From contig OX637406.1 of the NCBI GenBank assembly GCA_951799425.1, positions 25,166,390-25,230,389 on the forward strand: 64,000 nucleotides of DNA, given 5' to 3'. Of this stretch, positions 35,226-47,697 are shown one piece after another. The position numbers and the translations under genes were made by a program. The DNA is from Ilex aquifolium (taxonomy: Eukaryota > Streptophyta > Magnoliopsida > Aquifoliales > Aquifoliaceae). Positions within the stretch are counted from its first letter, which is position 1. Each line of letters opens with the position of its first letter. The notes beneath the pieces are model-generated. The model was not told the DNA's origin. It made no database searches and saw only the letters and a program-made list of their open reading frames with translations.

Positions 35226-36212
35226 TGTTTTAGTTTAGAGACAAAGTATAGGATCATATGGGAGCGTTTTTAGTGTTTTTATTTGATTCATGGTCTACAC
35301 TTAAAGTGTTATATATTTTTTGTTTACTTTTTCTTTTTATTGACTTTAACACTTGTTTGTTATTTTCCTTTCTTGTGACTTACTCTTAGTCATATGCTAT
35401 TTGATGCTTCATATATTTGAGACTTTGAGTTAAGTGTCATGTTTGTTCTTTGCTTTACTTACATCCCTATTCTTGCTAGTTGGTTTGTATTTATACCCTT
35501 ATACCATGATTCTATGACGTGTTTGCTATGATATGTCATTGGATTGACACTTTGTGAAAAATAGAGAAGAATATTTTGGGATGACTTAATTTTGTACCAT
35601 GCATGTTATGATATGTCCTTAGTTTGGCACTTTGTGATAAAAAGAGGGAGAATATTTTGGTACATATAGGAGAATTCAGGGAGATTTTCTCTTGACTAGC
35701 TTGTGTAAGTTAAATGTGACTAGAGTAAAAGGGAGTTTGTTCTAATACTCATGGGGAGTACATAAACAAACTTGACATGATGTCACCTATTTTTCACTTG
35801 CTATTTTATTTGTGAACACCAACTAAGGGCGAGAACTTATCGTGCATTTTCATTAATATATCTATAGGTTCTCAAGCATGTAGGGCAAAGTAATTCTTAT
35901 ATATATTACATATTTTCACTTGCATGATATTAATATGAATATGACATGTGCTTTTCTTGATTATTTACATACTTGTGATTATGTTATGTCTTTCTTACAT
36001 ATTATAATTTTTTCAAGGTATTGATTTTAGTGCTGATATGTCATGTTATGATCTTCAAAGCTACATCTAAATATAGTTCTTGTACTTAGAGATTAGGGAC
36101 TTATGCAATAGTGTTGAGATTTGTTTGCAATTCATTTTGTTCAATGGTTTGCAGGTTTTAATCTTAATTTCTTACTTGTGTATTTTGTCACGCAATTGCC
36201 AAAGAGGGAGCT

Positions 36213-37778
36213 TGTTTGATCATGTTTTATAATTGGCTAATTGCGTGAAGTCTATGTAAATATCAACCTATTCCACTGTCATGTTGCTACAATGATGAAG
36301 ATCAAAAGTGTCAAATAGAAGGAAGGAGATCATATTTCAAGCTACATCAAATGTATTGTCCATATGAACCTTCTTGCTTAGGATAAATGTAATGACTTTA
36401 GAGACCTAAGAACCTTTGGTTTAATTTATTAGTCTTAAGATGATTAGTGTTAAATTAGAATCGGTATTGATCCGTGTATGGCTCCTAGGTAATTTCCAAA
36501 GAATTTTTTTCTAAACCTTCTTGTGCTTTAAAAACATAGTTTGAGCCATTATCAGACCCTTCTTGATCAACACTTTTTAGTGTTCAAGAGGATTAATTTT
36601 TTGCTTGGTTTTAGGCTTAAAAAATTAGTACGGACTACCCTATAATCGCTAGTCTTCTCTAGAGTGGTCTCAAAGGACTTAGAGAAAAATTTAGGAAAAG
36701 GCCATGTGTGTGGTAGAGAGGATCACCCTCTAGGTTGCCCTCAAGCCACTTGAGCGGTCTTGAGATGGCTTGAGTGATCCATGAGGTCACTCAATCAGTC
36801 CCTGCTCTACCTCTCTAGTTTGATTCCAAATTTCATTCCAGTAAGAAAAGCCCTCACACTACTCGCACAATCATTCAAGAATTTGTGTTCTCTTTTACCT
36901 TTAAAAAAACCATATTTTGAGCCTATAAATAGAGGGATTCCTTCCCAACCTAAACTAAGACTCTTTGGAGAGATTTTTATTTATCTAACTCCTTGAGATC
37001 TTAAGCCACAACCCTAGATCCAAAGGCTACCATTTTTGTGATTCCTATCCAGTCTCACACCTTGGAGAAAAAGAGTTTGGTTGGTTGAAACCAAACACAT
37101 CGACAAGTGTGCATACTTAATATCTTGGCGGAGAAGATTGCTCGAGGCCTAGACGATCCGTTACTATGGAGAATCCAAGTGAAGCTATTCATAACATCGG
37201 TGGATGTATCTGGTGGAGAGGTTTATTGAAGGAAATGAGTGTCTAACTATGGTATTGGTTGAAGTATAAGTCTCGAGTACTTATAAACTGAGTTTGAGAT
37301 AGTGGATTAGGCTTTAGTGAACCTGAGAGAGGTTCCCCACGATTTTTCTTAAAAAGGGTTTCCGCGTCAACAAATTGTTTGTGTTCTTTATTATTTTTAC
37401 ATATACACTTGTAATTTGAACACATACGGGCACTATGTGTTTGATAATATGATTGTTTGATTATTTACATCATCCATGGCTGCTTGCTTGGGTTGGTTGC
37501 CATTGGGTTGGGATCACTATGAGAGATTAAGTGTTAATTATTAATTTGATAGAATCAATACACTAATCTTCATGGGTTTAATGGGTTGTGGTGGGTCAAA
37601 ATGGGTTCTCACATTTAATTGATAAATCGTTGTGAGAAAAGATAATTGTGATAGAATTAAGTTAAAATTAGTGTTTGTTGAAGCATATTTTAATTAACCT
37701 ATTCACCCCCTCTAGGCAGTATTTAGCAACACACACGTTTCATCATGAGGGAAGATCTACATAATCTCCCCCTCAACA
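36213..37778 (+). repeat. 3' LTR of element X
   Basis: It starts TGTTTGATCATG after the purine tract CCAAAGAGGGAG and ends CCCCCTCAACA. It has a TATA box TATAAATA at 36924-36931 with CTCAAGCCACTTGAGCGGTC-type words 140-190 bp upstream (about 36740-36790). Confidence 0.75.
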
Positions 37779-38474
37779 AGAAATTATAATTTATCATAAT
37801 AATACACCCAACGTGGTTACACCAACAACTTCATCTCTATATTTTGTCTCTCACACGTTTCTCTTTTTTGATCCTCCTTCACATCTATTAACTTTTCTTG
37901 ACGTCAACCCTATTTCTCTCTACCTCTCATTTTTAGGCCTAGGACTATAGATTGACAATTTGTTGGCTTGTACTTTCACTCTAGAATGATTTGTGACGAA
38001 GACATCATAAGGAGTTCTAGACAAGCCTAGGAAGCATTGGAGCAACAATGAAACAAAAATTCAATAGTGAGATCAAAGCAAGCCATAGAGAAGAACGACT
38101 TCAACAAATGGACGAATCCAAGCATATAGGAAGTCATGTCCAGATTTTTTTAATCAGTGTGTCTAGATCAATTAGGACACATTTATAGGTTAGACAGGAC
38201 TGACTTATCTTGTTCTTGAAGTTAGCAGTAGGCTGCTGGCTTCTTGAATAAGTCTAGTTGACCCGCCCCAAACGCTGGTCAGTTTAAAAAAACTAGCTAA
38301 TTGAGCTAGCTGTTTGAACTGAACCCTATCAATACCCTTCTTCTTCCATTTTGGAATGTAGATGGTTTTGGGGCCATCCCTTTCTATGCTCACTTGCACA
38401 TCTTAGGAGAGAGGAAGATGGCAAAAAGACAATTTTGCCCTTCCACCCAGAGGAGTTTGGCTTAGACGTTTCAC
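37779..38474. other. Intergenic DNA between elements X and W
   Basis: No gene or clear element ends seen. Confidence 0.5.
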
Positions 38475-39966
38475 TGTCATCTTAGATCATATTTGTAATT
38501 AACTAATTTTGTGGAGTCCATTAACCTATTCCTTGGTCATAATGCTATCAAGTTCAAGATCCAAAAGCGTCATTGAAGCGAGGAGATCAAGCATCAAAAC
38601 AACATCATTCTACATCTGTATACACCTTCTTGCTTAGAGAAAGGTAATGACCTAGACACCTAAGATGAACCCTTAGTTATTTTAACTTAGGTTAATTAGG
38701 ATGAAAATGGAATTGGAAGTAATTTGATTATGAATCCTAAGTGATTTTGAAAGAGAAGTTTTTCTAAAACATTTATGAGTTTTGAAAACATAGTTTGAGT
38801 CACAATCGGACCCCTCTTTCAGAAACACCCTCTAGTGCTCAAGAAGACAAGTTTTTGCATGGTTTTATTCTTAAAAACCTATAGGGACCAGTTTATGCTC
38901 GCTAGTCTTTGCTAGAGCGGTCTCTTTATGACTTAGGAAAGGAAATGGGAAAAGGCCACGTAAGGCAGCACATGACTCTCTCTATAAGCTTGCTCGAGCC
39001 ATCTCCATGGTCACTCGAGTGGTGCCCATGTTCGCTCGAGCGGTGCTTGCCTTAGTCGGTTTGAAACATTGTTTCATTTTAGCGACAACCGCCCTATGAC
39101 TGCCTTCCCACAGATCTAGTGGTTGTTCGCAAATCTAAGTTTTCTTATTTACTAAGATTGCCTTTATTCCAGACCTATAAATAAGAAGAGTCTTTCCCAC
39201 ATCTAGCTTAAGCCTCTAGTGAGATTTTCAAGAGAGAATATCATACTTCTACCTTGAGATCTTCCACCACAAGTTAGATCCCTAAGATCCAAAAGGCTAC
39301 CACTAGAGATTCTATCCAAACTCACAAATTAGAGTTTAAGATCTTGATGTTTTGATAACACACTGGTGTGTGCATACCGAAGATTTTTGGAGTTCCTATA
39401 ATCGCTCGAGGCCTAGACAAACAGTGCAACAGGAAGGTCCAAGTGAAGCTACACTAGACGTCAAAAGAGGCCCTTTTTTGGAGAGACAACAAGGAAAGAA
39501 GTATCTAACCGTGGTATTGGTTCAAATATAAGTCTAGAGTACTTGTATGTTGACTTAGCGAGTAGTGAATTAAGCTTTGGTGAACTGAGAAGGTTTCCCA
39601 CGATTTTTACCGATGAAGGTTTCTGCGTCAATAAATCACTTGTGCTATTTACTCTTTATCGTATACACTTGTGATTGTTTTCACACATATGCACTATGTG
39701 TTTGTGGATTTGATTGATTGAATATTCATCCATACAAAGTTGTGCAATTGGGTTTGGAGATTGGAATCGATGTGAGATTGATTACGAGCAAATTAGTTGA
39801 ATATTAATTTAATCAATTGTCATGCTGAAAGATGGTTGTGGTGATTAAATAGGTTCTCATCATTAATTGTTGTGGGTTAGGTTTTAATTGGTAATCAATT
39901 GGGCTAAAATTGAGCGTATATAATCATGAGGGAAGATCCACATCGGGTTTTTCCTCTGGAACAACA
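38475..39966 (+). repeat. 5' LTR of element W
   Basis: It aligns with the 3' LTR of X (GATCATATTTGTAATTAACTAA, CCTTCTTGCTTAG, GGTATTGGTT). It has CACTCGAGTG at 39012-39021, CGCTCGAGCG at 39033-39042 and a TATAAATA at 39176-39183. Confidence 0.7.
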
Positions 39967-40083
39967 ATTGGTATCAGAACGAGGTTGCCCTGAGATTAGA
40001 GACACTAAGTAGGCATATCCTATTTTTTATTACTTACCTAGTTTACCTTCGACAGATCTATCATTACTACTAGTTAGTTTTGA

Positions 40084-41041
40084 ATGGATTCTCAAAAAGA
40101 ATGTAGTTCACCTCCTCACTTTGATGGTTCTAATTTTGCCTATTGGAAACCTCACATGAGAGCATTTCTTATATCGATGAGAGAGTTTGGTTGACCGCGC
40201 AAGAGGGTTGGAGTCCTCACACCACCACCACATAAGTTGAAGGTGGTGAAGCAGTGGTTAAATTAAAATCTCCAATGACTTGGTCAAGAACCAATACCGA
40301 ATTGGTGGGGTGGAACTCAAAAGGCTTGAATACGATATGCAATGCCATGACACCCAATGAGTTCCGAAGGATCGTAAATTGTGACACTTCAAAGGAGGCA
40401 TGAGATATTCTTGTGGTTTCACACGAAGGCTACAATGGTCAAGATGTCTCGTCTCTAAAGGTATACCTCATAATTTGAGATGTTGAGGATGCAAGAGGAA
40501 GAAACTTTTGGTTAATTTTATTCCAAGTTATGTGATATTGCTAATTCTTCCTTTGCGTTAGGTACCAAAATCGACGATGCCGCCGTTAAGTGGAAAATAT
40601 TGAGATCTCTACCGGAGAGATTTCATGCTTAGGTGACCTTGCTTGAGACGAGTGTCAACATGGCCACGGTATCGATCAAAGACCTAGTAGGGATAATTTT
40701 GACTTTCGAGATGAACCTTCTTCCACCCAAGTAAGTGAAGGGTGTAGCATTAAACTCAAAAATTGAAGAAGGGGGTAAATCCGAGTCACCCTAGTTGGGA
40801 GAAGAGGACATAGCCTATCTTTCAAGAAAATGTAATAAATATTTTAAGGATAGTGGTGTCAAGTTCTCAAGGTCGAAAGGAAAACCAAGTAGACCCAAGT
40901 CTCCTAGAAAGTAAAAAGAAAGTGGGGGTAGACCTTCTAGACACAACGTTGAGAAGAAGGGGCAAGGTTTCCAATGCTATGAATTTCATGGGTTTGGACA
41001 TGTAGCTGCAGAATGTCCTAGCGCTAAAAAGAAGGGTGACT
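40084..41041 (+). pseudogene. Fossil copia-type gag of element W
   Basis: The start MDSQKE, FDGSNFAYWKPHM and a knuckle remnant (CYEFHGFGHVAAEC, about 40975-41020) match the gag of X. The frame is broken repeatedly, and the region ends at the insertion of Y. Confidence 0.7.
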
Positions 41042-42836
41042 TGATCCGAAATGTGTAGACCCAAGTGCAGGCACTCAAGTTGTAGTAATAATCCGATTAA
41101 GTTCGGAGTCGAATCCACAGGGAACTAATGTTGGTGTTTCGAAGTAAGCAGTGACAGAGACCACAGTTACTGGAACCCTTGAGATTTAAAGTTGTGATGT
41201 TTAGGGATTTTCTTGGACAGAATAGAAGGTTCTTTCCAAGGGGATTTTCTAGACAAAATATAAGAAGTTATCAAATGTAAAAGTCACTCTTTAGTTCGAG
41301 GATCTGAATCATGTAGTTAAGCATCCGATTGTTATACTTGTGCTTGGGAACTCAATTAACCACCGTGTCAACATGAAGTTAGTTTGAAGGTAAAGATGGA
41401 TTGTGAGAATTAAGAGCATGGTTCTGATGCCTTTGTAGAAGTTTACAAGAATTGTCTGTGCCGAGACTCAACCCGTCTACAAACAAGCAAGTGTTTCTAC
41501 AAGGCATCCAACCATGACATTAATATTCCATCCTTTAAATGAAGCACAATAATGGTGAATATTGAAATGTAGTCATGAAGATCTAGCCGGGGTACTTGCC
41601 TAGAACCAATGAGTCTTTCTATGTCAAGATTCATTTGTATCATAGAAAGTACTCATGGTTGTACAAAGTACCTTAGCTTTGCTAAATGCATTCAATCATT
41701 CAATAAGCAAGTGAAATATAAAGCATTAAGCATAAACGAAATGCACAAATATAACTTCTGGATGATTTATACATGTCCATCATCTCTTACTAAAGAGTGA
41801 ATGAGAAACTACTCACTCTTCATGACTTTGGTAAAGCTAGAAAAGTGAGTGATGGTCATCCCTCCCAGTAGAGGAGTTACAAGGTAAAACACACTACACA
41901 AGGAGTCGATCTTCGACGAAGAATGAGTGAATCACGTTTCACCCTTCACGGCTTTGGTAAAGCTCTAGAAAAGTGGAAGAGTTTCACTCGTCTAAGGGAA
42001 GAAGGAAGCTCAAACAATGGAAGCAAATGAAACTAATAATGAAAGTAGAAGAAAGTTAGTCACTTTTGGAGGATTTCCGTCTCAACCAAAAGATGATTTA
42101 TCTTCCTCTATGCAAGTAAATGTAAATCTAAGTCTAACTCTACAACTAACTCTAGCTCTCTATCTAAGTATATAACTTGAAGCTCCCACAATGGGAGTAT
42201 ATATAGGCAAGGAGGAGGGGGCAAGGGAGTGTGAAGGAATAGTGCAAGGTCTTCAAAGTCCAAGTGAGTGCCCCAAGGTCCGGATAGAAAATCAACCACT
42301 CTGCAGCCTGTCTGGGGACAACGTTCGAACGTTGTCTGGCGTTCGAACGTTTTCTCCTATCTTTGCTTGATGGGCGTTCGAATGCCAGATGGAGTTTGAA
42401 CCTCTTACTCAAATGGCCTATGTTCTCCTGTAAGGGTAACTACAACACGCCATGTATCATTGCCCTTGCACTCCGCAACCTGGTCCTCAATAATTCTAGC
42501 CAACGTTTGAACGTGGATTGGAGTTCGAACGTGGTACTCAAGTACCTCTGTGTTTTTCTTCTTAGCTACAATATGCCATGTATCATCACTTCAGTAGTTT
42601 GGTCTTCAAATAACTCAAGAGAACGTTCGAACGTGGATTGGCATTCGAACGTTCATGACTTGTTTCAACCTTCTCCAATGTTCTTTCAGAACATGCCGGT
42701 GTTGCATGAAAGTTTGATATTCATTGCCTTTGGGCCGTCGTACAATTTATGTCCTGAAATGTCATCATTGAAACTCTATCAAAGCATAATTAGTCTTAAA
42801 AAGGCATAGTACGATGCTCATTTTAACTACTAATCA
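41042..42836 (-). repeat. 3' LTR of element Y
   Basis: It begins TGATCCGAAATG and ends ACTACTAATCA on the + strand (inverted TGAT/ATCA). A CACCCCCGACC tract follows, the likely polypurine tract on the - strand. The start is fixed by the match to 63947; the right end is inferred from the terminal pattern. Confidence 0.7.
42198..42655 (-). promoter_or_regulatory. LTR promoter of Y: TATA box plus CGTTCGAACG array
   Basis: TATATATA at 42198-42205 (- strand). Upstream are perfect palindromes CGTTCGAACG at 42322-42331, 42340-42349 and 42624-42633, with diverged copies near 42373, 42500-42530 and 42643. Confidence 0.55.
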
Positions 42837-44639
42837 CACCCCCGACCTAAATATTGCTAGTCTCTAGTAATATAACAACAATTGAATGCGAATTTATTTA
42901 CAATGCCATTTTCTTAGGTCATCCAGTTACATTTAGCATATGCAACAAGCCGTTAAACCACTAGGTTTCCCCTAGCGGATGAGTGTTGTCTCGTGAGGGT
43001 TTTCAGTGAACCTACCCACAAACTTCAGTCGAACAAATGTGTATGTGTGACATTGCTTGTCAAAGTGAGTTAGCATCATGGTCGCTGGGACACCCAACCC
43101 TCAACTTCGACTTATCTCCCACACACCTCTCTTTCAAAGGTACTTGCTCTATGCAAAAATGAGATGTTGTCACATTGGTATTTGGAATTCCTGTGTAGTA
43201 GGAATGATCATTCTAGCAACAAGAATTGTTATATAACAAACATTCCACCTTACCACCTTCCATGGATAGCTTTGATTTCACAACCCTCTCTTAGAATGCT
43301 CTCAGCGAAAAATTTCCTCCGATTACAGTGATTTTTCTCTCAAAGGGCATGTGATCATAGGAAGGCTAATGGAAAATTCACATGCACAATTAGTGCGGAA
43401 TTGAAATCTAAGGAACAGACTAATCATGTTTGACATAATCTCATAGAAGAATAATGATGCAATTAAATAAATACTATTTAACATACCCCAACTTTTGGTT
43501 GACGACCTACACATACATCAAACTTGAGGTCAATTAGGGATTTTTATAGGTTGTAATGTGGCCAAAGGTCAGTGGCTAACGAAATGACGTTAATGGTATT
43601 CAAAAGCTATCCTTTCATTATGTAGCGTAGCACCCCTCTTTCTAACTTTCAAAATTTCACCTACATGGTGTTTCATTCTTTCATTTTTCTCATTTTTCAC
43701 TTTCTTGGCCATTTTCTATTTTTCTGTCTCTTTTCTTTTTCAGTTTTTTCCACATACTTTTCTTTCATTGAACAGTAGCCACCATCGTCTTTTCCCTTTC
43801 TCTTGTTTTTCTGTATCATACTGATTTATAAGAGGGTGTAAGAAAATTAGATAGCAAAAGTATGTCAAGTATATTTTCCTGTGGCTCGGTTATCATATGG
43901 GTTACTTGAAAAAGAGATCATACATTAACAACTCAATCACGGCTAACTAAAGGTATAATTTTGTAAAAGAACTGTCTAAGACTCAAAATTAAATCAAAGA
44001 TATCCTAAGATCATTTCTCAAGTATGCGCACATATATGTGTCGTATGAACAGATTCCTTGTGGGATATGTTAATAGATTGCTCTAGTTACGTCAATCAAA
44101 ACAAGTTTAATGAGATTATTCAAGGATAGATAGTAAAAAACCTTACTTGTGTAAATGTTGATATTCTCTCAAAAGCATCGCAAGGCTCGAAACTACCATG
44201 GTATTCTTCGTTATCTGCACTAGTTATGTCAGGGTTTTTAGGGAATGTCGGTTATACATCGATTCCATTTTTGAGTTTGGTCATCTTGTACCTTAAGAAT
44301 AACAAATATCAATGTACACTTGACAATTTAGTATAGAGAAAATACCATTTTTCCAAGACATGTGATTTTAAGTCTAGGTTGCTAAGTGAGGTGTCAAACC
44401 GATCATGTGCTTAGTTACTTTAACAAACAGTCTCAATTTTCACATTTGTTCCATCATTCATTGACAAATAACAATGTAATGCTAAGTACACACATGCATT
44501 TAAAAAGATAAAACTGAATCATTCATTTCATAAAATATTATAGTTTAGAACAAAAGATTCAAACATCCACAAAATAAGTATTCACAAAAAAAAAAAAAAA
44601 CTCTCAAGTACAAAAATCTCTATATCACTCTCTCGCTCC
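42837..44639. other. Non-coding part of Y between the extra ORF and the 3' LTR
   Basis: No coding signal was recognised. There is a T/C-rich stretch near 43630-43810. Confidence 0.5.
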
Positions 44640-45752
44640 ACTAGCTCCTCCAGCTCCACCCCTCAAATAGCTAAGAATCTCCTCCTACTGTTGGAGAATC
44701 TCATTCTGCTTGGCCTCAATGCCAAGCATAATCTTTCGTAGCGATCGTCTGGTGTTGGTGTTGGTGCGGGGACCTGCCTCCTCCTGGGTCTGTGAATGGT
44801 CTCTCTCAGCCTCTAGAAATCTCTCCTCCTCCTCATCCAGGACATCCTGCACCTCATCGGTGCCTCGGGCAGGTGGCACCTCCTATCTCGCCGTCGGGCC
44901 ACCACTATGACTTTGGCTCCATCGGAAGGAAACCTTGTTCAGTGGTCCCATCGCCCTCTGTACTCCCATCTATGGCCTGACCTAGACTCCATGGTCCAAG
45001 CACATCTTCATCACAAGGGTGCCTAAGGAGAGTGAATTTATTTTCATATCACACCCCTTCATCATCTCTGTCAAAATCAATGTTGGGAGGTCTATGCTAT
45101 GGCCCCTTCCGATTGCGTATAGCAATCAGGCCATCTCTGGAAGTATTTCGTTCTTCTGTCCGATTGGGGCAAGGTCGGAGACGGCAATCAAATTCAACAT
45201 CTTGTATTTTTCAGTCAACTCACCTTGTCGAAAAAATCTCCGACCTACCCAAGAAAATGTGGCCACGCCGGTCAATTCCGCCCCCACAACATCCATGTCA
45301 ACCATCTTTCTCGGGGGGTAGCTAGGCCTCGGTAACCTTGGTACGGCCCGCATCTCCTCAATATAATCCACATCAACATTGATGTGGATCCCCCTCACAT
45401 AGGTCTTGATCGCCACATTGACGATCTCGGCATTGGAGTAGAACTCCCGCACCACCTCCTTCACGGTCTCTCTGCCGTTCCTCAAATAAATGCTCCAACC
45501 CCTCTCCTCCATGTTGGCATAGATCCCCAACTCAACAAAATCAAGCAACTCAATGGAGAGTTCACAAACTATAGCTTGATTTTGGTAGAAGTTGTCATAC
45601 CTATCCGCCTTTTGAGCGTTGGGGAAACGGGTTTTGTCATATCTCCGGACAATGGGTGGCCTCCCCTCTTGCTCCTCGACCACTTCTTCAACAAAATTGG
45701 GCTCTTGGTTGACCACCCTCCGCCTTGAGGGCATTTTCATTCTTGGAGGCAT
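44640..45752 (-). pseudogene. Extra ORF of element Y (after pol), plant-transposon-protein-like
   Basis: A Met-start frame at 45752 begins MPPRMKMPSRRRVV and contains KTRFPNAQKADRYDNFY, IYANMEERGWSIYL, KEVVREFYSNAEI.., TYVRGIHINVDVDYI and PRLPRPSYPPRK, resembling the putative plant transposon protein domain found in post-pol ORFs of plant Ty3 elements. A charged, probably coiled-coil tail (DEEEERFLEAERDHSQ) lies near 44.7-44.9 kb. It occupies the env position, but no signal peptide or membrane segment is evident. Function is unknown. This is a fossil; at least one break. Confidence 0.6.
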
Positions 45753-45962
45753 GGCTCTCGGTTTTGAGGTTTTAGTGTTTGAAAAGTTTGATTTTTTTGT
45801 GATAATGGTGAGAAATGAGGTGGGAATGGGTTTGGGATGGTTGATTTTTGGTAGAAATTGAGAATGAGTGGTGTTTTGAGGCTTGGGCAGTGAAGAGTCA
45901 CCCTAGGGTTTGAAGGTTTTCAAGGGTTTTGGGTGTTTTTGAAATGGAGAAGACGAACCAAG

Positions 45963-46275
45963 TATTTATAGGCAAGTTGCCAACGTTCGAACGTCAATGA
46001 CGTTCGAACGTGGCTAGAAGGATTTTAAAAACATGGTTCAAACGTTACACTGACGTTCGAACGTGGAGAGCTTCCAGTGCTTTTGAGTTCTGTCAGAGGC
46101 CAAAGTACTGTGAGCAACTGTCGTTCGAACATGGGTTTGGCATTCGAACGTTTGGTTCTAGTTCAAACATTCTACAGGCATTCGAACGCTTGGAGATCCC
46201 AGTACTTTTGGGTTCCTGCAGAAGCCAAAGTACTGTAAGCAGCTAACGTTCGAACGTCACTTGGCGTTCGAATGT
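45963..46275 (-). promoter_or_regulatory. Putative internal promoter of the extra ORF in Y
   Basis: TATAAATA (45963-45970, - strand) lies about 210 bp before the ORF start. Upstream are CGTTCGAACG palindromes at 45984-45993, 46001-46010 and 46054-46063, with more diverged GTTCGAACG words to about 46270. The same palindrome family marks the LTR promoter of Y. Confidence 0.55.
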
Positions 46276-47697
46276 CAGATCAAAAATTAAAATTTTTATG
46301 CACACTTATATACACCTTAAGAGAAAGCTGTATAGACAAATGGAATTTGAAAAAAAAATCATGACGTCTCAGGACAAGTCCCTACCCACGCTTACAGTTG
46401 GTATTTTAGGACATTCCTTACTCGGCCTATATTTTATTTCAAAAAAGGATTTTGTACATCTAACAAAAAGATATTTACACTTTTTACAAAAATTCAGACC
46501 CTTGGCTTTCATCCCAAAAACACAATTTTCCACAATTTTGTCAAAAAGCAATCTAATCCGAGTCTTCCTCTGTCTCCATGCCATTTGAACCATCAGTGAC
46601 TCTTCTAATTTCCTGTCACACATAACGGGTAAGCAAAGTACCGAAATAGCATGGCGTCTTGGGATAATCCTTACTCTACACATTCACTATCTAGTCTAAT
46701 CGATCGAGTGCGCGACCGAAAATTGGTTCAGAACACTGATTATATTCTTTCATGTTAAAGATCCGGCCACATTGTTTGCAGACACCAAGTCTTTTGGCAC
46801 GACGACATTTAGCAAAAGTGCTTCTGCCACACAGTGGTTTTGCTTGTTCTCAAATTTCGGTTTTTCTTACCACTCTTGCTTTTCTCATTATCACAGCATG
46901 TACATCAGATGAAAAAGTGCATAAAACTCCTAGACTGAACCAAAAAAGTTTACTATCCATGCTTGCTAAGATTTAAGACACTCTATCTGGTTCTTTAACT
47001 TCTACTAGTCACAAAGACGATTGAAGCTGACTCAAAGACAAGATCATCAATTTATACAAAATACGAGACAGAGTACACAATATGATCAAAAGCAACAACA
47101 ATAACAACAAAAACAAAAATTTTATGGGCACCAAATATGAAAAATATGAATTGCAGTTCTCACCCCACAACCTAAACTCAACATTGTCCCTAATGCTTCG
47201 AATTTACCAGTATACACAAAGTGGAGTTAGGATTGAAAGTAGAGATTTGTTCATCTGCCAACGCCTACAAACAAAAATACACAAATTAATCATATTTACG
47301 AAGATCTGGGTTTCAGGTAGGATGGAAATCCTTTTGTGTGAGTGTGAACAAGAGTAGGACACCCGTGCATAAATACAAGATTAAAGTACAAAACATGAAG
47401 CAAATGATTGTATATGTGGAGTGTGTGGCCATGGATTTACAGGGGTGGGTCGTTTTGCAGAGAATAGAGAAAACGAAGAAGAATAAGAAGAAGAAGAAGA
47501 AAAATAAAAGGGGGGGCCAACAGCGGCGGATGGGAAAAAAGGGAAAAAGGGTTGGAGGCCTTATAAATGCGTCCCCGTGGGTCGGTCTGGGTTGAATTTT
47601 TCCTGACCCGACCCTTTTTTGTGTCAGCAGGCGCGAATCTCGGAGGAATATTCTGGATCCATTAAAAAAATGGTTTCCATATCTTTAACAAGGTCTT
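46276..47697. other. Region of Y between pol end and extra ORF promoter
   Basis: Mostly non-coding. There is a GAAGAAGAAGAA-type tract near 47478-47500 and a TTATAAATG box on the + strand near 47563. The end of the integrase region of Y lies at the right edge, next to the insertion of Z. Confidence 0.5.

Larger units (their letters stand above)
27295..37778 (+). mobile_element. Old copia-type LTR element X, gag plus extra ORF, no visible pol
   Basis: The 5' LTR is truncated on its left (27295-27797, continuing 30662-30731 after a solo LTR insertion). The primer site TGGTATCAGAGC (tRNA-iMet) is at 30734-30745, with gag after it, a decayed middle, a second ORF at about 34.26-35.22 kb, and the 3' LTR at 36213-37778. 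No copia integrase, RT or RNase H was recognised between gag and the 3' LTR, so this looks like a non-autonomous family (TR-GAG/LARD-like). The LTRs differ by roughly 13% in the shared part, so it is old. It is broken in many places. A related element W begins at 38475. Confidence 0.75.
38475..41041 (+). mobile_element. Copia-type element W (same family group as X), cut by element Y
   Basis: A 5' LTR (38475-39966), an imperfect tRNA-iMet primer site (39969-39980, TGGTATCAGAAC) and a decayed gag run up to 41041, where the Athila/Tat-type element Y begins. The rest of W must lie beyond the right end of the window. LTR and gag align with X throughout but are clearly diverged. It is broken in many places. 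Confidence 0.75.

Noticed and set aside
45019-45321. Open frames on the + strand overlapping the extra ORF of Y
   Set aside because: They are antisense shadows of the - strand frame, which has the recognisable domain and promoter context.
42322-46270. Regularly spaced GTTCGAACG words, at first glance like a CRISPR or satellite array
   Set aside because: Spacing is irregular, the repeats are 10-bp palindromes, and they sit in promoter regions of a plant LTR element.
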